Program-made: the position numbers and the translations under genes | NCBI GenBank assembly: GCA_025716815.1 | Contig: JAIXMN010000074.1 | Location: 1-34,900, forward strand | Direction of reading: 5' to 3' | Length of the DNA: 34,900 nt | Origin: Dichotomocladium elegans | Taxonomy: Eukaryota > Mucoromycota > Mucoromycetes > Mucorales > Lichtheimiaceae | Part shown: positions 8,632 to 17,057 of the stretch, one piece after another | Numbering within the stretch: the stretch's first letter is position 1 | Layout of the letters: each line of letters starts with the position of its first letter | Notes under the pieces: generated by a model | What the model saw: the letters and a program-made list of their open reading frames with translations, nothing else | The model's database searches: none | What the model was told of the DNA's origin: nothing

Positions 8632-10151
8632 CTGATCGACCGCTTTTTCGCACCCGTCCCCTTCGTCAGATCGGTTAACGGTGCCGCTATTGTCGCGAAA
8701 TCACGGATAAAACGCCGGTAATGAGAGGCCAAACCGACAAACTGCCGTACTTCTTGGACGTTGGTCGGCTGCGGCCAATCGCGAATAGCTTTTACCTTGG
8801 TTTTGGACGGTAGAATCCCTGCAGCAGAGACCTGGAACCCAACGAATTCCAGCTCAGTCTTGAAGAATTCGCATTTCTTCAGGTTGGCCACTAGCTTAGC
8901 ATCCCGTAAACGATCAAGAACCTGGCGTACATGTTGGTAATGCTCCTTTTCGGACTTGCTAAAGATCAGAATGTCGTCGAGATAAACCAATGCAAAAACA
9001 TCCAAGCAGTCGCCCAAAACGGAATTCATTAGCCGTTGGAACGTGGGAGGGGCATTCGTCAATCCAAAGGGGAGCACTTGGAACTCGTATGATCCGTAGC
9101 GTGTGTTGAATGCTGTCTTGGGAATATCTTCCTCTCGAATCCATACTTGATGATAGCCGCTTTTCAAATCGATACTTGAGAAATATTTGGCACCACCGAT
9201 TCGTTCCAAGCATTCGTCGATTCGAGGGAGTGGATGCGAGTTGCGTTTAGTTACCTGATTGATTGCACGGTAGTCCACACAGAGGCGCATTGAGCCGTCC
9301 TTCTTGCGCACGAACAACACCGGGGCGCCCCATGGAGACGCGCTAGGGCGGATCAAACGTAGATCTAAGAGCTCTTTGAGCTGCTTACGCAATTCGTCCA
9401 GCTCGAGTGGGCTCATCTTGTATGGTGCTCGATTGATGGGTGCTGCAGCACCTGTGTCGATGACATGGCTCACCTCACGCACAGGTGGTAGTCCTGGTAG
9501 TTTATCCTGGAAGACTTCTGGGTATTCCTTGCACAGTGCGTGGAGTTTGTCTTGCTGGGGTTTCTTCTCCTCTTGGTGCTCGGTACGCACGTAGCACAAG
9601 TACAGCTCATCTACTTGATCCCGTGTAACCATCCGGGCGACTTGGCGGTGTGAGATAAGGTAGGCCAGCTCCAGAATAGGGCGATCGTACTTTGGCCGAA
9701 GTGTGTACTGAATCCCATTGACTGAAAACGTCCATGTATCTTGATCCCAATCTGGTACAGGTTTGATGTTCTTGATCCAATCGCGACCCAGGATCAAGTC
9801 GAATTTTGTATCGAGAACGAATGCAGAAACGTTGTGGGTAAAACCAGCGGCATCTAGTGATAGACTGACAGAGCGGTCGATTGAGAACTTATGGCCACCG
9901 GCGGTTTCCACTTGCTGGTCCTTGACATAACGCACTGGGCAACCCACAGCCAACTGAGGTGACACATATGACGAGGTAGCGCCACTATCCAATAATACTT
10001 CAATCGGTTTCCCATTGCAGGACATGTTGTACAGGGGTAACTCGGTATTCTTTATTGCCAATAGTGATTCAATATGTCTAACGTCAGCGGCAAGCGCTTT
10101 TCGATCATCCTCGTCTTGCTCGGCCGGGGGATCGTCAGACAAATCGATCAA
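8505..10151 (-). CDS. pol: Element C pol, protease and reverse transcriptase
   Basis: The protease has VLLDSGATSSYVSP and FDLILGRDWIKNIKP. RT follows with MRLCVDYRAINQVTKR, FSSIDLKSGYHQVWI, LPFGLTNAPPTFQ, FALVYLDDILIFSK (YLDD) and CEFFKTELEFVGFQV. The frame is sense to about 8580 and then shifts (last meaningful residues KSRMSEA). Upstream of the ATG it is open without a stop to the end of gag, in -1 relative to gag, matching the gag/pol arrangement of element A. This suggests frameshift expression of a Gag-Pol polyprotein. Confidence 0.92.
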   Translation of the reverse strand: MIDLSDDPPAEQDEDDRKALAADVRHIESLLAIKNTELPLYNMSCNGKPIEVLLDSGATSSYVSPQLAVGCPVRYVKDQQVETAGGHKFSIDRSVSLSLDAAGFTHNVSAFVLDTKFDLILGRDWIKNIKPVPDWDQDTWTFSVNGIQYTLRPKYDRPILELAYLISHRQVARMVTRDQVDELYLCYVRTEHQEEKKPQQDKLHALCKEYPEVFQDKLPGLPPVREVSHVIDTGAAAPINRAPYKMSPLELDELRKQLKELLDLRLIRPSASPWGAPVLFVRKKDGSMRLCVDYRAINQVTKRNSHPLPRIDECLERIGGAKYFSSIDLKSGYHQVWIREEDIPKTAFNTRYGSYEFQVLPFGLTNAPPTFQRLMNSVLGDCLDVFALVYLDDILIFSKSEKEHYQHVRQVLDRLRDAKLVANLKKCEFFKTELEFVGFQVSAAGILPSKTKVKAIRDWPQPTNVQEVRQFVGLASHYRRFIRDFATIAAPLTDLTKGTGAKKRSISWTPECQTAFDLIKSRMSEARYCYHRTPTYRISSRRMPLTLV

Positions 10152-10273
10152 TGGTCTCTCCGATGGGCGTGGTTCTTGTGTTGGGACAGTTATACCAGCA
10201 GGCGGATCTGAGGTAGGGCGTTGGGATTGGGTGACCAGGTTGAGAGATGGACGTGCGCGCGAAAGGACTCCCT

Positions 10274-10936
10274 CTATTCCTGACGCGCGTTGGCTTTTAA
10301 ATCGCCATGTAGAAATTTATCAGACGAACCAGACCAAGAATAGCGTGGCGACGGGCAATTGCGAGCGAGATGGCCATGACCATCACAATTGTAACAGCGG
10401 CGAGGGCGATTTTGCTGGTGCGATCTGGTTGTGCCTTGAGGACGGCGGTTGATCACATCCAAATCCATAGGCGTGGGACCCTCAGCCTGTTGGACCATGA
10501 TCGGAGCAGGATGTGTTGCTGGGCGGTGGATATCCGAGTAGTGGCGCTCTGTAGGATTGCCGTTTCCGGCAGCATACTCCTTCATTGCTTCGTATGACTC
10601 GGCAGCATTATACGCGGCAAGCAGAGTGGATGGTTCCTTCATCAGAACGGGGAGGCGAGCGTCCAAGTCGAGTCCATGAATGAACGCATCAATCGCGTCC
10701 TCTTGGTCCATGCCCGGCAGGTCCAGCATAATATCCCTAAATGTGATCACGTACTCTCGAATGGTGCCAGTGGAAGTGGTACCTTGTTTGAGCTGGCGGA
10801 GCTTGTTGCAGGCTACCTGGGCGTAGTTGTGTGGCTTGAACTCCCACGAATGGCCGCACAAAAGTCTTCCCACGTCTTCGGCGTCTGGTTGGTATCGGCA
10901 TCTGGACTGAACGACATTTCCAGGTGTCTCCACCAT
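10274..10936 (-). CDS. gag: Element C gag, capsid C-terminal and nucleocapsid part
   Basis: In-sense residues start at EFKPHNYAQVACNKLRQLKQ (about 10847). They continue through IREYVITFRDIMLDLPG, AIDAFIHGLDLDARLPVLMK and a linker to one CCHC knuckle, CYNCDGHGHLARNC. The frame stops at 10274. The first 30 or so residues of the open frame are out of register with the upstream capsid fragment, marking a frameshift near 10848. This is the retrotransposon-Gag family, with a single knuckle where element B has three. Confidence 0.85.
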   Translation of the reverse strand: MVETPGNVVQSRCRYQPDAEDVGRLLCGHSWEFKPHNYAQVACNKLRQLKQGTTSTGTIREYVITFRDIMLDLPGMDQEDAIDAFIHGLDLDARLPVLMKEPSTLLAAYNAAESYEAMKEYAAGNGNPTERHYSDIHRPATHPAPIMVQQAEGPTPMDLDVINRRPQGTTRSHQQNRPRRCYNCDGHGHLARNCPSPRYSWSGSSDKFLHGDLKANARQE

Positions 10937-11216
10937 GTTGCAGCACTGTCGCGTAGGAGCGTCGAAGTGTAGGCCACTCTTTCAGGGTCGCTGAGTTCGG
11001 CATGATCGACGTACTTATCGACGGTGTGTAACCAGGCTTCCACCGCTGACGACGAGCGATCGCCACGAAAGAGGTCAGGCTGTACAGGTTTGACCTTCAT
11101 GCCGGGTACCGAACGGTGCTTGGATTCCTCGCGCAGGCCTTGATTTCTTGTTGCTGTGCTTGCATTTGTTGCATCATCACATGCATTGCCTCGAGAATCG
11201 CCTTGGAGTCGGTCAT
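10813..11216 (-). CDS. gag: Element C gag, N-terminal part (broken)
   Basis: The coding sense starts at ATG 11216 with MTDSKAILEAMHVMMQQMQ, a short Gln/Met-rich helix. It shifts frame near 11148, then continues as VKPVQPDLFRGDRSSSAVEA and ATWWRHLEMSF, and shifts again near 10848. The ATG at 11100 (MKVKPVQPD) would give a shorter product and may be used if the first shift is real. Both shifts look like one-base indels. Confidence 0.75.
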
Positions 11217-11314
11217 CGTGTTTTGCTCTTCGTCTGAATCGGAAATGTTATTGTCTTGAAAACGGTGTCGTTGGAATGTTGTTTTTTTAAACTTTGCTTG
11301 CGATGAATCACTAG

Positions 11315-11326
11315 CATCAGCTACCA
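11315..11326 (-). other. Element C primer-binding site
   Basis: The minus strand reads TGGTAGCTGATG, two bases inside the LTR end, identical to element B's site. Confidence 0.8.
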
Positions 11327-11328
11327 AA

Positions 11329-11649
11329 TGTCGTCTTTTTATCAAACTTGGATACCACTGAGAAGAGACGACGTCCACTGAGAGAATAACCACGAAGAGA
11401 TAACCACGGAGAGATAGAACCACACAGATAGTCGTCTGGACAATATATGATGATGTTTTATTACGATAAATGTCCCATTATTTATACTGTATTGACTTGT
11501 AAGAAATGAGTGCAATGCTGTCAAGATTGCTACTGATGACTCATGTTTAGCAACCATTGTCATTCGGACTTTGTCTAAAAAGTGCTACGCTCCGCGGTAA
11601 TGGTCATGTAGCCGGTGATTAAAATAATCGACTGGACTGTACTACGACA
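11329..11649 (-). repeat. Element C 5' LTR (321 bp)
   Basis: It has TG...CA ends and one T more than the 3' copy. It lies 20 bp from the tRNA-Ile 3' end, with target duplication CACA on the tRNA side. Confidence 0.95.
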
Positions 11650-11660
11650 CACACTACGAC

Positions 11661-11669
11661 AAAAGAAAA
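11661..11669 (-). terminator. Pol III terminator of tRNA-Ile
   Basis: The minus strand reads TTTTCTTTT directly after the discriminator base. T4 runs are the usual Pol III stop. Confidence 0.85.
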
Positions 11670-11743
11670 TGCTCACTACAGGGGTCGAACCTGTGACCTT
11701 GGCGTTATTAGCACCACGCTCTAACCAACTGAGCTAAGCGAGC
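11670..11743 (-). tRNA. tRNA-Ile (anticodon AAU)
   Basis: This is a 74-nt cloverleaf with no intron. The acceptor arm GCTCGCT pairs with AGTGAGC (one G-T pair), and the discriminator is A. The D arm starts TAGCTCAG, the anticodon stem is TGGTG/CGCCA with loop CTAATAA (anticodon AAT), and the T arm contains GGTTCGACCCC. The internal A and B boxes are intact and a terminator follows, so the gene looks functional. Its native 5' flank is gone: LINE copy 1 starts at the next base, 11744. Element C sits 20 bp beyond its 3' end. Confidence 0.97.
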
Positions 11744-12015
11744 GAGACCTTGTCGAGCATCGCGCACGGCGAAAACGAGCCCTTTATATACTTTTTTGCA
11801 AAAAATTTTCACTACCCCTGCTGGCTCGGAAAATACATCCACCCGAAATTACCGAACTCCTGAACAATACCCCTTTAAACCAAGAAGCAACCGCAGATCA
11901 CCTCGAGGCACCAGAACCATCCTCCTCGAAGCGCAAAAACTCATGCTATGTGCCTAGATCATCCAAGATACCAGTTCAAAAGAAAACACGTGCTAGTAGT
12001 GAAGCCCTCCCTAAT
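11744..12015 (+). promoter_or_regulatory. LINE copy 1 5' leader with TATA-like element
   Basis: The first 20 bases are identical in all three LINE copies. A TTTATATA block at 11783-11790 (about +40) recurs at 17097-17104 and, as TTTATAT, at 34378. It may be part of an internal promoter. The ORF1 frame is open across the whole leader but contains no ATG until 12016. Confidence 0.5.
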
Positions 12016-12963
12016 ATGCCAAGAACGCCGATTAGCAACGTACGGACTACCCCTCGCACTACCGCCCCCGCAACCACCCCGCGCCATAATAGTAACCGGT
12101 CTCGGGAAGTGTCGCCTGCCCGTCGCTCTACAGCCACCAGCAACAACCCCCACCAAACCTGATCGCCTGAAATCAGCGACATCCCACCTATTGGGATCGG
12201 CAAACCGGCGATTGCCCTAGCTCAGTCGGAACCGGGAGAGTCTGTGTCGGCCGACCTCCCTAGTGACTCCTTCGCCTCGATCCCCTCGCAACACCCCGAC
12301 ACTGACGTCCTACCTCTGTGCCTGCTGGAATGGGCACTCGCTTTTGAACATCGACTCCGTGCCCAAGATCAGGAGATCGCAAAGCAAAAAGCAATTGTTG
12401 CGGAGCTGGCTAGCCTCCTTACGCGCAATAAGGAGCTGGAGACGGAGTTGGCAGCTGCAAAATTGCAGATCGCCGAGTTGCAAGGGAAGTTGGCCACTCC
12501 TCCCTGCGCAATTAACAGCAAAGCTCCCCCCAACGACCTAATGGAGCTGGATCCGCGGGGTACCATGGCATCCAAGTATGCTTATTCGGGACCTTCCGTC
12601 CCAATTGTGCCAAGCGCCACACCCGCCACACCTTCATTTGCTAGCATTGCTCGCAAAGGGGCGCATAAACCCCAACAGCAACAAAAGCCGAAAAAGCAAA
12701 AGAAGGCACAGGCTACACCAGTGCCGATTACCGCCCAGACCATTGAGTGGGCCAAACGTGGCTTCTCTGCACCGACCCAAGAAGCCGGGTACACTTTTGT
12801 GTACCTGAAAAGCAATCGCCGGTCTAAGCATAGTGAGGTGCGACGCCGCCTGCGCCTGCTCGGAGTGGCACAGGCCCGCATCATTGATGTCCAATTCCCC
12901 AGTAAAGGGGTTATCAGGCTTCTAGTCCACCATCCTTTGCCGAGGAACTCATCTCGACCCTGA
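12016..12963 (+). CDS. LINE copy 1 ORF1, N-terminal and middle part
   Basis: The start MPRTPISN is chosen because LINE copies 2 (17325) and 3 (34606) have an ATG at the aligned position. The protein has a Pro/Ser/Thr/Arg-rich N-terminus, an in-frame TGA at 12160-12162, then a leucine-rich coiled coil (IVAELASLLTRNKELETEL and following heptads). A Lys/Gln-rich basic stretch and a folded-looking block FVYLKSNRRSKHSEVRRRLR come next. A one-base shift near 12938 ends the sense. LINE ORF1 proteins bind RNA and multimerise; no zinc knuckle is visible, so that role is inferred from position and coiled coil. Confidence 0.8.
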
Positions 12964-13340
12964 CGGGCCACAAAACCGAGCTTCTCTCAGACTACGATCC
13001 CACTGCAGCCGCTTCCCTCAACGACCCCACTCTCGCCTCCCTCCCAGAAACAGAGCGAGCAGCGCAGGCCACCACGGTGTATCAGAAACGGATGCTCCGA
13101 GCGTGCTTGGCGCTCCCGCAGGCACCGCTTGGCGCTGCTATCCTGCGTTTCTTCAACGGCGTAGACGGAGCGCATCATATCAACGACGAGAACCTCGCGA
13201 TCTTCCTGCGCCGCAAACCTGCCCCCTCCTCGACCCGACGTCCTCGTCCCAGTGACGATGACGAACTATTCGCCACGCGGCACAGCATGGCAATCGACGA
13301 CGACCTCCGCTCCCACACCTCAGCTAATAATAATCAATAA
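12941..13340 (+). CDS. LINE copy 1 ORF1, C-terminal part
   Basis: The sense continues in another frame after the shift near 12938, beginning FAEELISTLTGHKTELLSDY. It runs through QKRMLRACLALPQAPLGAAI to an acidic Asp-rich tail. The stop TAA (13338-13340) overlaps the ATG of ORF2 as TAATG. I do not recognise a named domain here. Confidence 0.75.
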
Positions 13341-14145
13341 TGACGGATAACACCACCACTATCCGCATGGCCATGTTCAATGCCTCTGGCATTGATCGCT
13401 CGCCTGACGAACTTGTTCGCCAATGCGAGTCTAACTCTATTGATTTTATCTTATTAACTGAAACCTACCTTCTTGAAGGACAACGACTACACACCCACTG
13501 GCAACAGTATCATAACTTTGCGCAGATTCATGGCAACGCACGCAGGGGCTTTGGCGGGCTATTGCTCCTCGTGCGTCCTGGACTGCCATATCATATTCAC
13601 ATCCACCTCCCTCACAGCAACGCTTTGTGCTTTCGTTCTCGATGGGCGCCTACACATTCCACGGTGTATATCTCCCGCCACGCACCTTGTCCTCTCCAGC
13701 TTTCCATCGCATTCTCGCTCCCTTCCTATAGACGATCACACCTTCGTGTTCGGGGACTTCAACACTCGCCTTGGTGATCGCACTGGCGACACCCGCGAAA
13801 ATGAACGCGCCTACAGCTTCACGCAATGGCTTACTGAGCATAACTTAGTGAACTGGAATGAACGTCTCACCTTCGGCCAGTTTACCTTTCGCAAGGGCGA
13901 GCACGCCAGCATCATCGACTACTTCGTGTCATCTGCAACCGCCGTCGGCAACCCCGCTCTCAAGATCTGGGACGAGTTATCCCTTAACTCTGATCATCAT
14001 CTTTGCCGGCTCCGCTTCACGCCTCTCACCCGTCTAATCGAATCACCGGCTGATAATGCGGTCCGTCAACATTGGAAGCTGCAACGCCTCGAGGAACCTG
14101 AGGTCCGGGACCTGTTTGTGTCCGAGTTCTCTCGCATGGCGCGCC
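13340..14145 (+). CDS. LINE copy 1 ORF2, APE-type endonuclease part (frameshifted)
   Basis: The enzyme nicks the target DNA to prime reverse transcription. The start ATG is part of TAATG. Motifs in order are IRMAMFNASGI, IDFILLTETYL (catalytic Glu), then after frame changes near 13630 and 13727, FVFGDFNTRLGD, HASIIDYFVSSA and NSDHHLCRLRF (SDH motif). All the expected APE landmarks are present but spread over three frames. The open frames themselves are 13340-13777 and 13473-14531. Given the site preference seen at three copies, this domain is the likely source of tRNA targeting. Confidence 0.85.
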
Positions 14146-15430
14146 CATTGAGCACGCCATCATCGATGCCAACGATCGAGATACGCCAGACGAACAACAG
14201 CTCGAGCAGATCAGCAGCATGCTCGAGTCCAGTATACACACCGCTCTTGACCGCAGTGTCACCAGGGGTCGCCTACGACCTAAACATTGGAAGTGGTTCT
14301 GGACGGCCGAGTTGCAAACGGTGGCAGACACGCGGCAGGCCGTCTATCGTCAGTGGCGATTTGCGGCCCCTGGTACATTGGAACGCGCCGCCTTGTGGGC
14401 AGAATACCAGGACGCCCGGGACAGGCTCCAAAGCGCCATTCGCAGCGAACGCAATCGCCAATGGCGACAATATTGTGCGCAGATGTCCAACGCCACAGTA
14501 TCCGAAGCAAACGCAATTATCAAGCGGATAAAGAGAAACAAGAAGCCCACCCACTTTTTCTCTCGACCGCAAGGCCCCGCACATGCCGCCGAAGAAATGG
14601 TCTCGCACCTTTCCACGGTCTTCGGAGGTGAGCAACGAGTGCTCTGGTGTCCGCCTCTTGCCCCTCGGCCCCCACCCGACCCATGGCTATTCAGCACAGA
14701 AGACGTTGCCGCGGTCATCAAGGCTCTCGCACCTCGCAAGGCACCCGGCCCTGATCACATAACCGGAGCAATGCTCAAACCCATTGCGACACTGCTAGCT
14801 CAGCTTCTCTCGCCCTTCATACAGCTTTGCTGGCGGTGGTCCTGGACACCTAGCTCGTGGCGTAGCGCGCAGGTAGTGCCAATCTTCAAGAAGGGTGATC
14901 CCTCAGAAGCGGCCAACTACCGACCTATCAGCCTGACTAGTACCTTCCGCAAGATACTTGAGCGTTGTTTACTGCCGATCCTGTTGAACGAGATGCCTGC
15001 CCTCGACATTGCTCAAGGCGGATTTCGGGCAAATCGCGGCGCGCTGGACCAGGCGTTCAATCTTCACATGCTCTTGCGTCAATATCAACGCCACTACGAG
15101 GAGAAGCCTGTGGTTGCGTTCCTAGATATCAAAGCAGCATACGACTCTGTCGACCGGGCTGTTATCTGGGAAGCTCTCACAGGCCGAGTAATGCCCGGTT
15201 TGCTCCCTCTGCTGCAGAACATGTTTGACTGCGTTCTGATCTCGGTCGTCCTCAAAGGCAACCAATCACGATGGATTCGCCCGCGACGCGGAGTGCTCCA
15301 AGGCTCAATACTGAGCCCAATGCTGTATGCGATCTTCATCGACCAGCTCCCTAAGACGCTACGCGTGGTCAGCCGCCGCCCTCTCCTCCTCCAGACATCC
15401 CGGTTGCCCACCTCACCGAATCGGATGTAA
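14146..15430 (+). CDS. LINE copy 1 ORF2, reverse transcriptase part
   Basis: After a shift near 14145 the frame encodes a linker (KHWKWFWTAELQTVAD). The RT palm and fingers follow: ALAPRKAPGPDHITGAM, AQVVPIFKKGDPSEAANYRP, ISLTSTFRKILERCL, GGFRANRGALDQ, VVAFLDIKAAYDSVDR (first catalytic Asp) and RRGVLQGSILSPMLYAIFID. This is the standard LINE RT order. Sense is lost near 15370, and the YADD box lies in the next frame. An ATG at 14219 is internal. Confidence 0.9.
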
Positions 15431-16376
15431 ACACGAGGGCATGACACGACTAGAGCCCGAGATCCAGGCTATCAACTCCTTGTTGTATGCCGACGATATC
15501 GCCATCTTTGGTGCACCGGAGGATGTCATGGACATGCTTGGTACCGCCGAACGGTACGCTAATCAGTTCGGCTTCCAATGGCACCCAGCCAAGTGTGTGG
15601 TGCTTAATGCCCCACCCAACAACACCACGACATTCTTTGAACTTGCCAACCAACGGATCCCCACCGACACCTCGTTCACTTACCTTGGCATCCCTTTCTC
15701 TGGTGACGGGATAGACATCGACCGACTGATCAAGCATTCCACGAAAAAGGGTACCAACGCCATGCAGCTTCTACGGAAAATAGGTGCTCATCAGTATGGA
15801 TTCGGCATGGGACCTGCGCTTCGTATATACCGTACTTTTGTGCGGCCGGTTCTCGAATACGGCCTTGCCATTGCCCCACTCAACGCTGACCAGACGAAGC
15901 TCCTCGAAACCGCACAGACCAAGTGCATTCGATTGGCAACCAACGTTGTTAGCCGTCGTCCAGTCCCCACAATCGTCCAGAAACATATTGCTGACCTGCC
16001 GTCCATGGCGCTGCGGGCAGCAATCCTCGCATTCAAGTTTGTACACCGCGCCCACTGGCAACCACGAACGACCCTCTTGTGTGCAGTGATTCGTTCGTTC
16101 TTGCACGTCGACAACGCTGAAAGTAGCTCTGGGGAAAGAGATGCGCACTGGCGCACTCTTACGACTGGCGCGGCTTTGTGGCAGGACTACACCAACCTCG
16201 CAGCTGACCCCCACTCCCACGCGACCCAATCGCCGAGTTCATCATCGACGCCCACCGCGACCTCGAACTCGAAGTCCGACGCGAGAAATTTCTGGCAGTG
16301 GCCCGTGCCCGCCCAACCCGCATGTGGGATCCGATTCTATACCTCCCAGCTACAACTCGACAGCGGCATCGGTTAG
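15327..16376 (+). CDS. LINE copy 1 ORF2, RT catalytic box and thumb
   Basis: In-sense residues start around 15442. The catalytic box is SLLYADDIAIFGAPED, followed by the thumb (FQWHPAKCVVLN, SFTYLGIPFSGDGID) and a helical region (RIYRTFVRPVLEYGLAIAPL). That last region is common to LINEs of the R1/Tad/I type. Sense is lost near 16215, so the last 50 or so residues are out of frame. No RNase H domain is visible. Confidence 0.88.
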   Translation: MRSSSTSSLRRYAWSAAALSSSRHPGCPPHRIGCKHEGMTRLEPEIQAINSLLYADDIAIFGAPEDVMDMLGTAERYANQFGFQWHPAKCVVLNAPPNNTTTFFELANQRIPTDTSFTYLGIPFSGDGIDIDRLIKHSTKKGTNAMQLLRKIGAHQYGFGMGPALRIYRTFVRPVLEYGLAIAPLNADQTKLLETAQTKCIRLATNVVSRRPVPTIVQKHIADLPSMALRAAILAFKFVHRAHWQPRTTLLCAVIRSFLHVDNAESSSGERDAHWRTLTTGAALWQDYTNLAADPHSHATQSPSSSSTPTATSNSKSDARNFWQWPVPAQPACGIRFYTSQLQLDSGIG

Positions 16377-16717
16377 TCAAGTGGAGAGCGCACTGGTTGC
16401 CGTCTTTCCCACCTAAAGACTGCCGATGTGGTTTCCGCAAGGCAAAGCGAAACCATTACCTTGAGTGTACTCTGCTTGATGGCATGCTCCAACAGCTCGA
16501 GCAGAGCCTCGGTAACCGCCTAGACGCCAAGGACCCAGAAACGCACTTGTTGGATTTTATTTTCAACATGTTACCCCTCTCAGATGGTGGACTCGCTCGC
16601 GGCCATTGGCGTACGACCTGGCCAACACTTCTCAACACTCTTAGGGATATTGACATCCTCAGTCATCCGGAGTCGACGTTCGAGGCGGAAGAACCGGCCC
16701 GGATATCAAGAGACTGA
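16298..16717 (+). CDS. LINE copy 1 ORF2, C-terminal Cys/His region
   Basis: The final frame (in sense from about 16216) has TRMWDPILYLP and the motif CRCGFRKAKRNHYLEC (C-x-C-x8-H-x3-C), which is like the C-terminal zinc-binding motif of many LINE ORF2 proteins. It ends at 16717. The ATG at 16298 is internal and not a natural start. Confidence 0.8.
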   Translation: MARARPTRMWDPILYLPATTRQRHRLVKWRAHWLPSFPPKDCRCGFRKAKRNHYLECTLLDGMLQQLEQSLGNRLDAKDPETHLLDFIFNMLPLSDGGLARGHWRTTWPTLLNTLRDIDILSHPESTFEAEEPARISRD

Positions 16718-17043
16718 GATGTTCACCTTCCTTTCCCGCCCACACGCCACACCCCCACCCGCCGATATATTTATTACTCCTTCTTTCTTTTGTTCTCGTG
16801 TAGTTTAGACCCTTATATCTTATCTGACTTTCTATAGTTACCCCGTTGCAGTACCCCACATCCCATATCTTCAGTTGTCCCCCCTTACGCTTGGCTTTTT
16901 TCCCCATAGGGGTTTTTGTCGAGGTCAGTCTCACTACCCCACACATATTATATATCCCTATCACCAGGCTTCATATTGGACAGGCATATGGCAGTAGCCG
17001 CTCGCCCCAGGATGTCCTCTTAAATAAAATAAACATTTTCGAT
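16718..17043 (+). other. LINE copy 1 3' UTR
   Basis: This is a pyrimidine-rich untranslated stretch with no credible gene. It ends in AAATAAAATAAACATTTTC and then the tRNA-like fragment at 17044. Confidence 0.65.
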
Positions 17044-17057
17044 TGAGCTAAGCTCGG
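17044..17057 (-). repeat. 14-nt tRNA 5'-end remnant between two LINE copies
   Basis: The minus strand reads CCGAGCTTAGCTCA. It fits tRNA numbering 1-14 exactly: a 7-nt acceptor strand, T8 A9, then GCTCA of the D arm. It matches 11 of 14 bases of the intact tRNA-Ile, and the mismatches are all in the outer acceptor arm. It is best read as the target-site duplication of LINE copy 1, since decayed. Confidence 0.75.

Larger units (their letters stand above)
6441..11649 (-). mobile_element. Ty3/gypsy element C, both LTRs and target duplication
   Basis: The LTRs at 6441-6760 and 11329-11649 are identical except for one T in a homopolymer. The host duplication CACA lies at 6437-6440 and 11650-11653. 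The order on the minus strand is LTR, primer site, gag, protease, RT, RNase H, integrase, polypurine tract, LTR, which is the gypsy order. It is closely related to B (same primer site, same C-terminal LLFED..QHS motif). It lies about 20 bp past the 3' end of tRNA-Ile. The coding region carries at least five single-base frameshifts. Confidence 0.93.
11744..17043 (+). mobile_element. LINE (non-LTR retrotransposon) copy 1, full length, tRNA-docked
   Basis: The element is about 5.3 kb, begins at the base next to tRNA-Ile position 1 and points away from it. It carries ORF1 (coiled-coil protein), ORF2 (APE-type endonuclease, RT, C-terminal Cys/His motif) and a 3' UTR ending in an A/T-rich tail with AAATAAAATAAAC. 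A 14-nt tRNA-like piece follows at 17044. The 5' start was defined by comparison with copies 2 and 3, which share GAGACCTTGTCGAGCATCGC. The coding regions carry one stop and several one-base frameshifts. The APE-type domain places it with the L1/R1/Tad/I-like LINEs; I cannot name the clade. Confidence 0.93.

Noticed and set aside
10840..10860. Programmed frameshift within element C gag
   Set aside because: It lies inside the capsid, not at a gag/pol boundary, and no slippery heptamer or structure is evident; a plain indel is simpler.
16718..17043. Small frames after LINE ORF2
   Set aside because: Within the 3' UTR, no motifs and not conserved in the other copies available.
17044..17057. tRNA-like sequence considered as a third tRNA gene
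   Set aside because: Only positions 1-14 are present; no anticodon or T arm follows.
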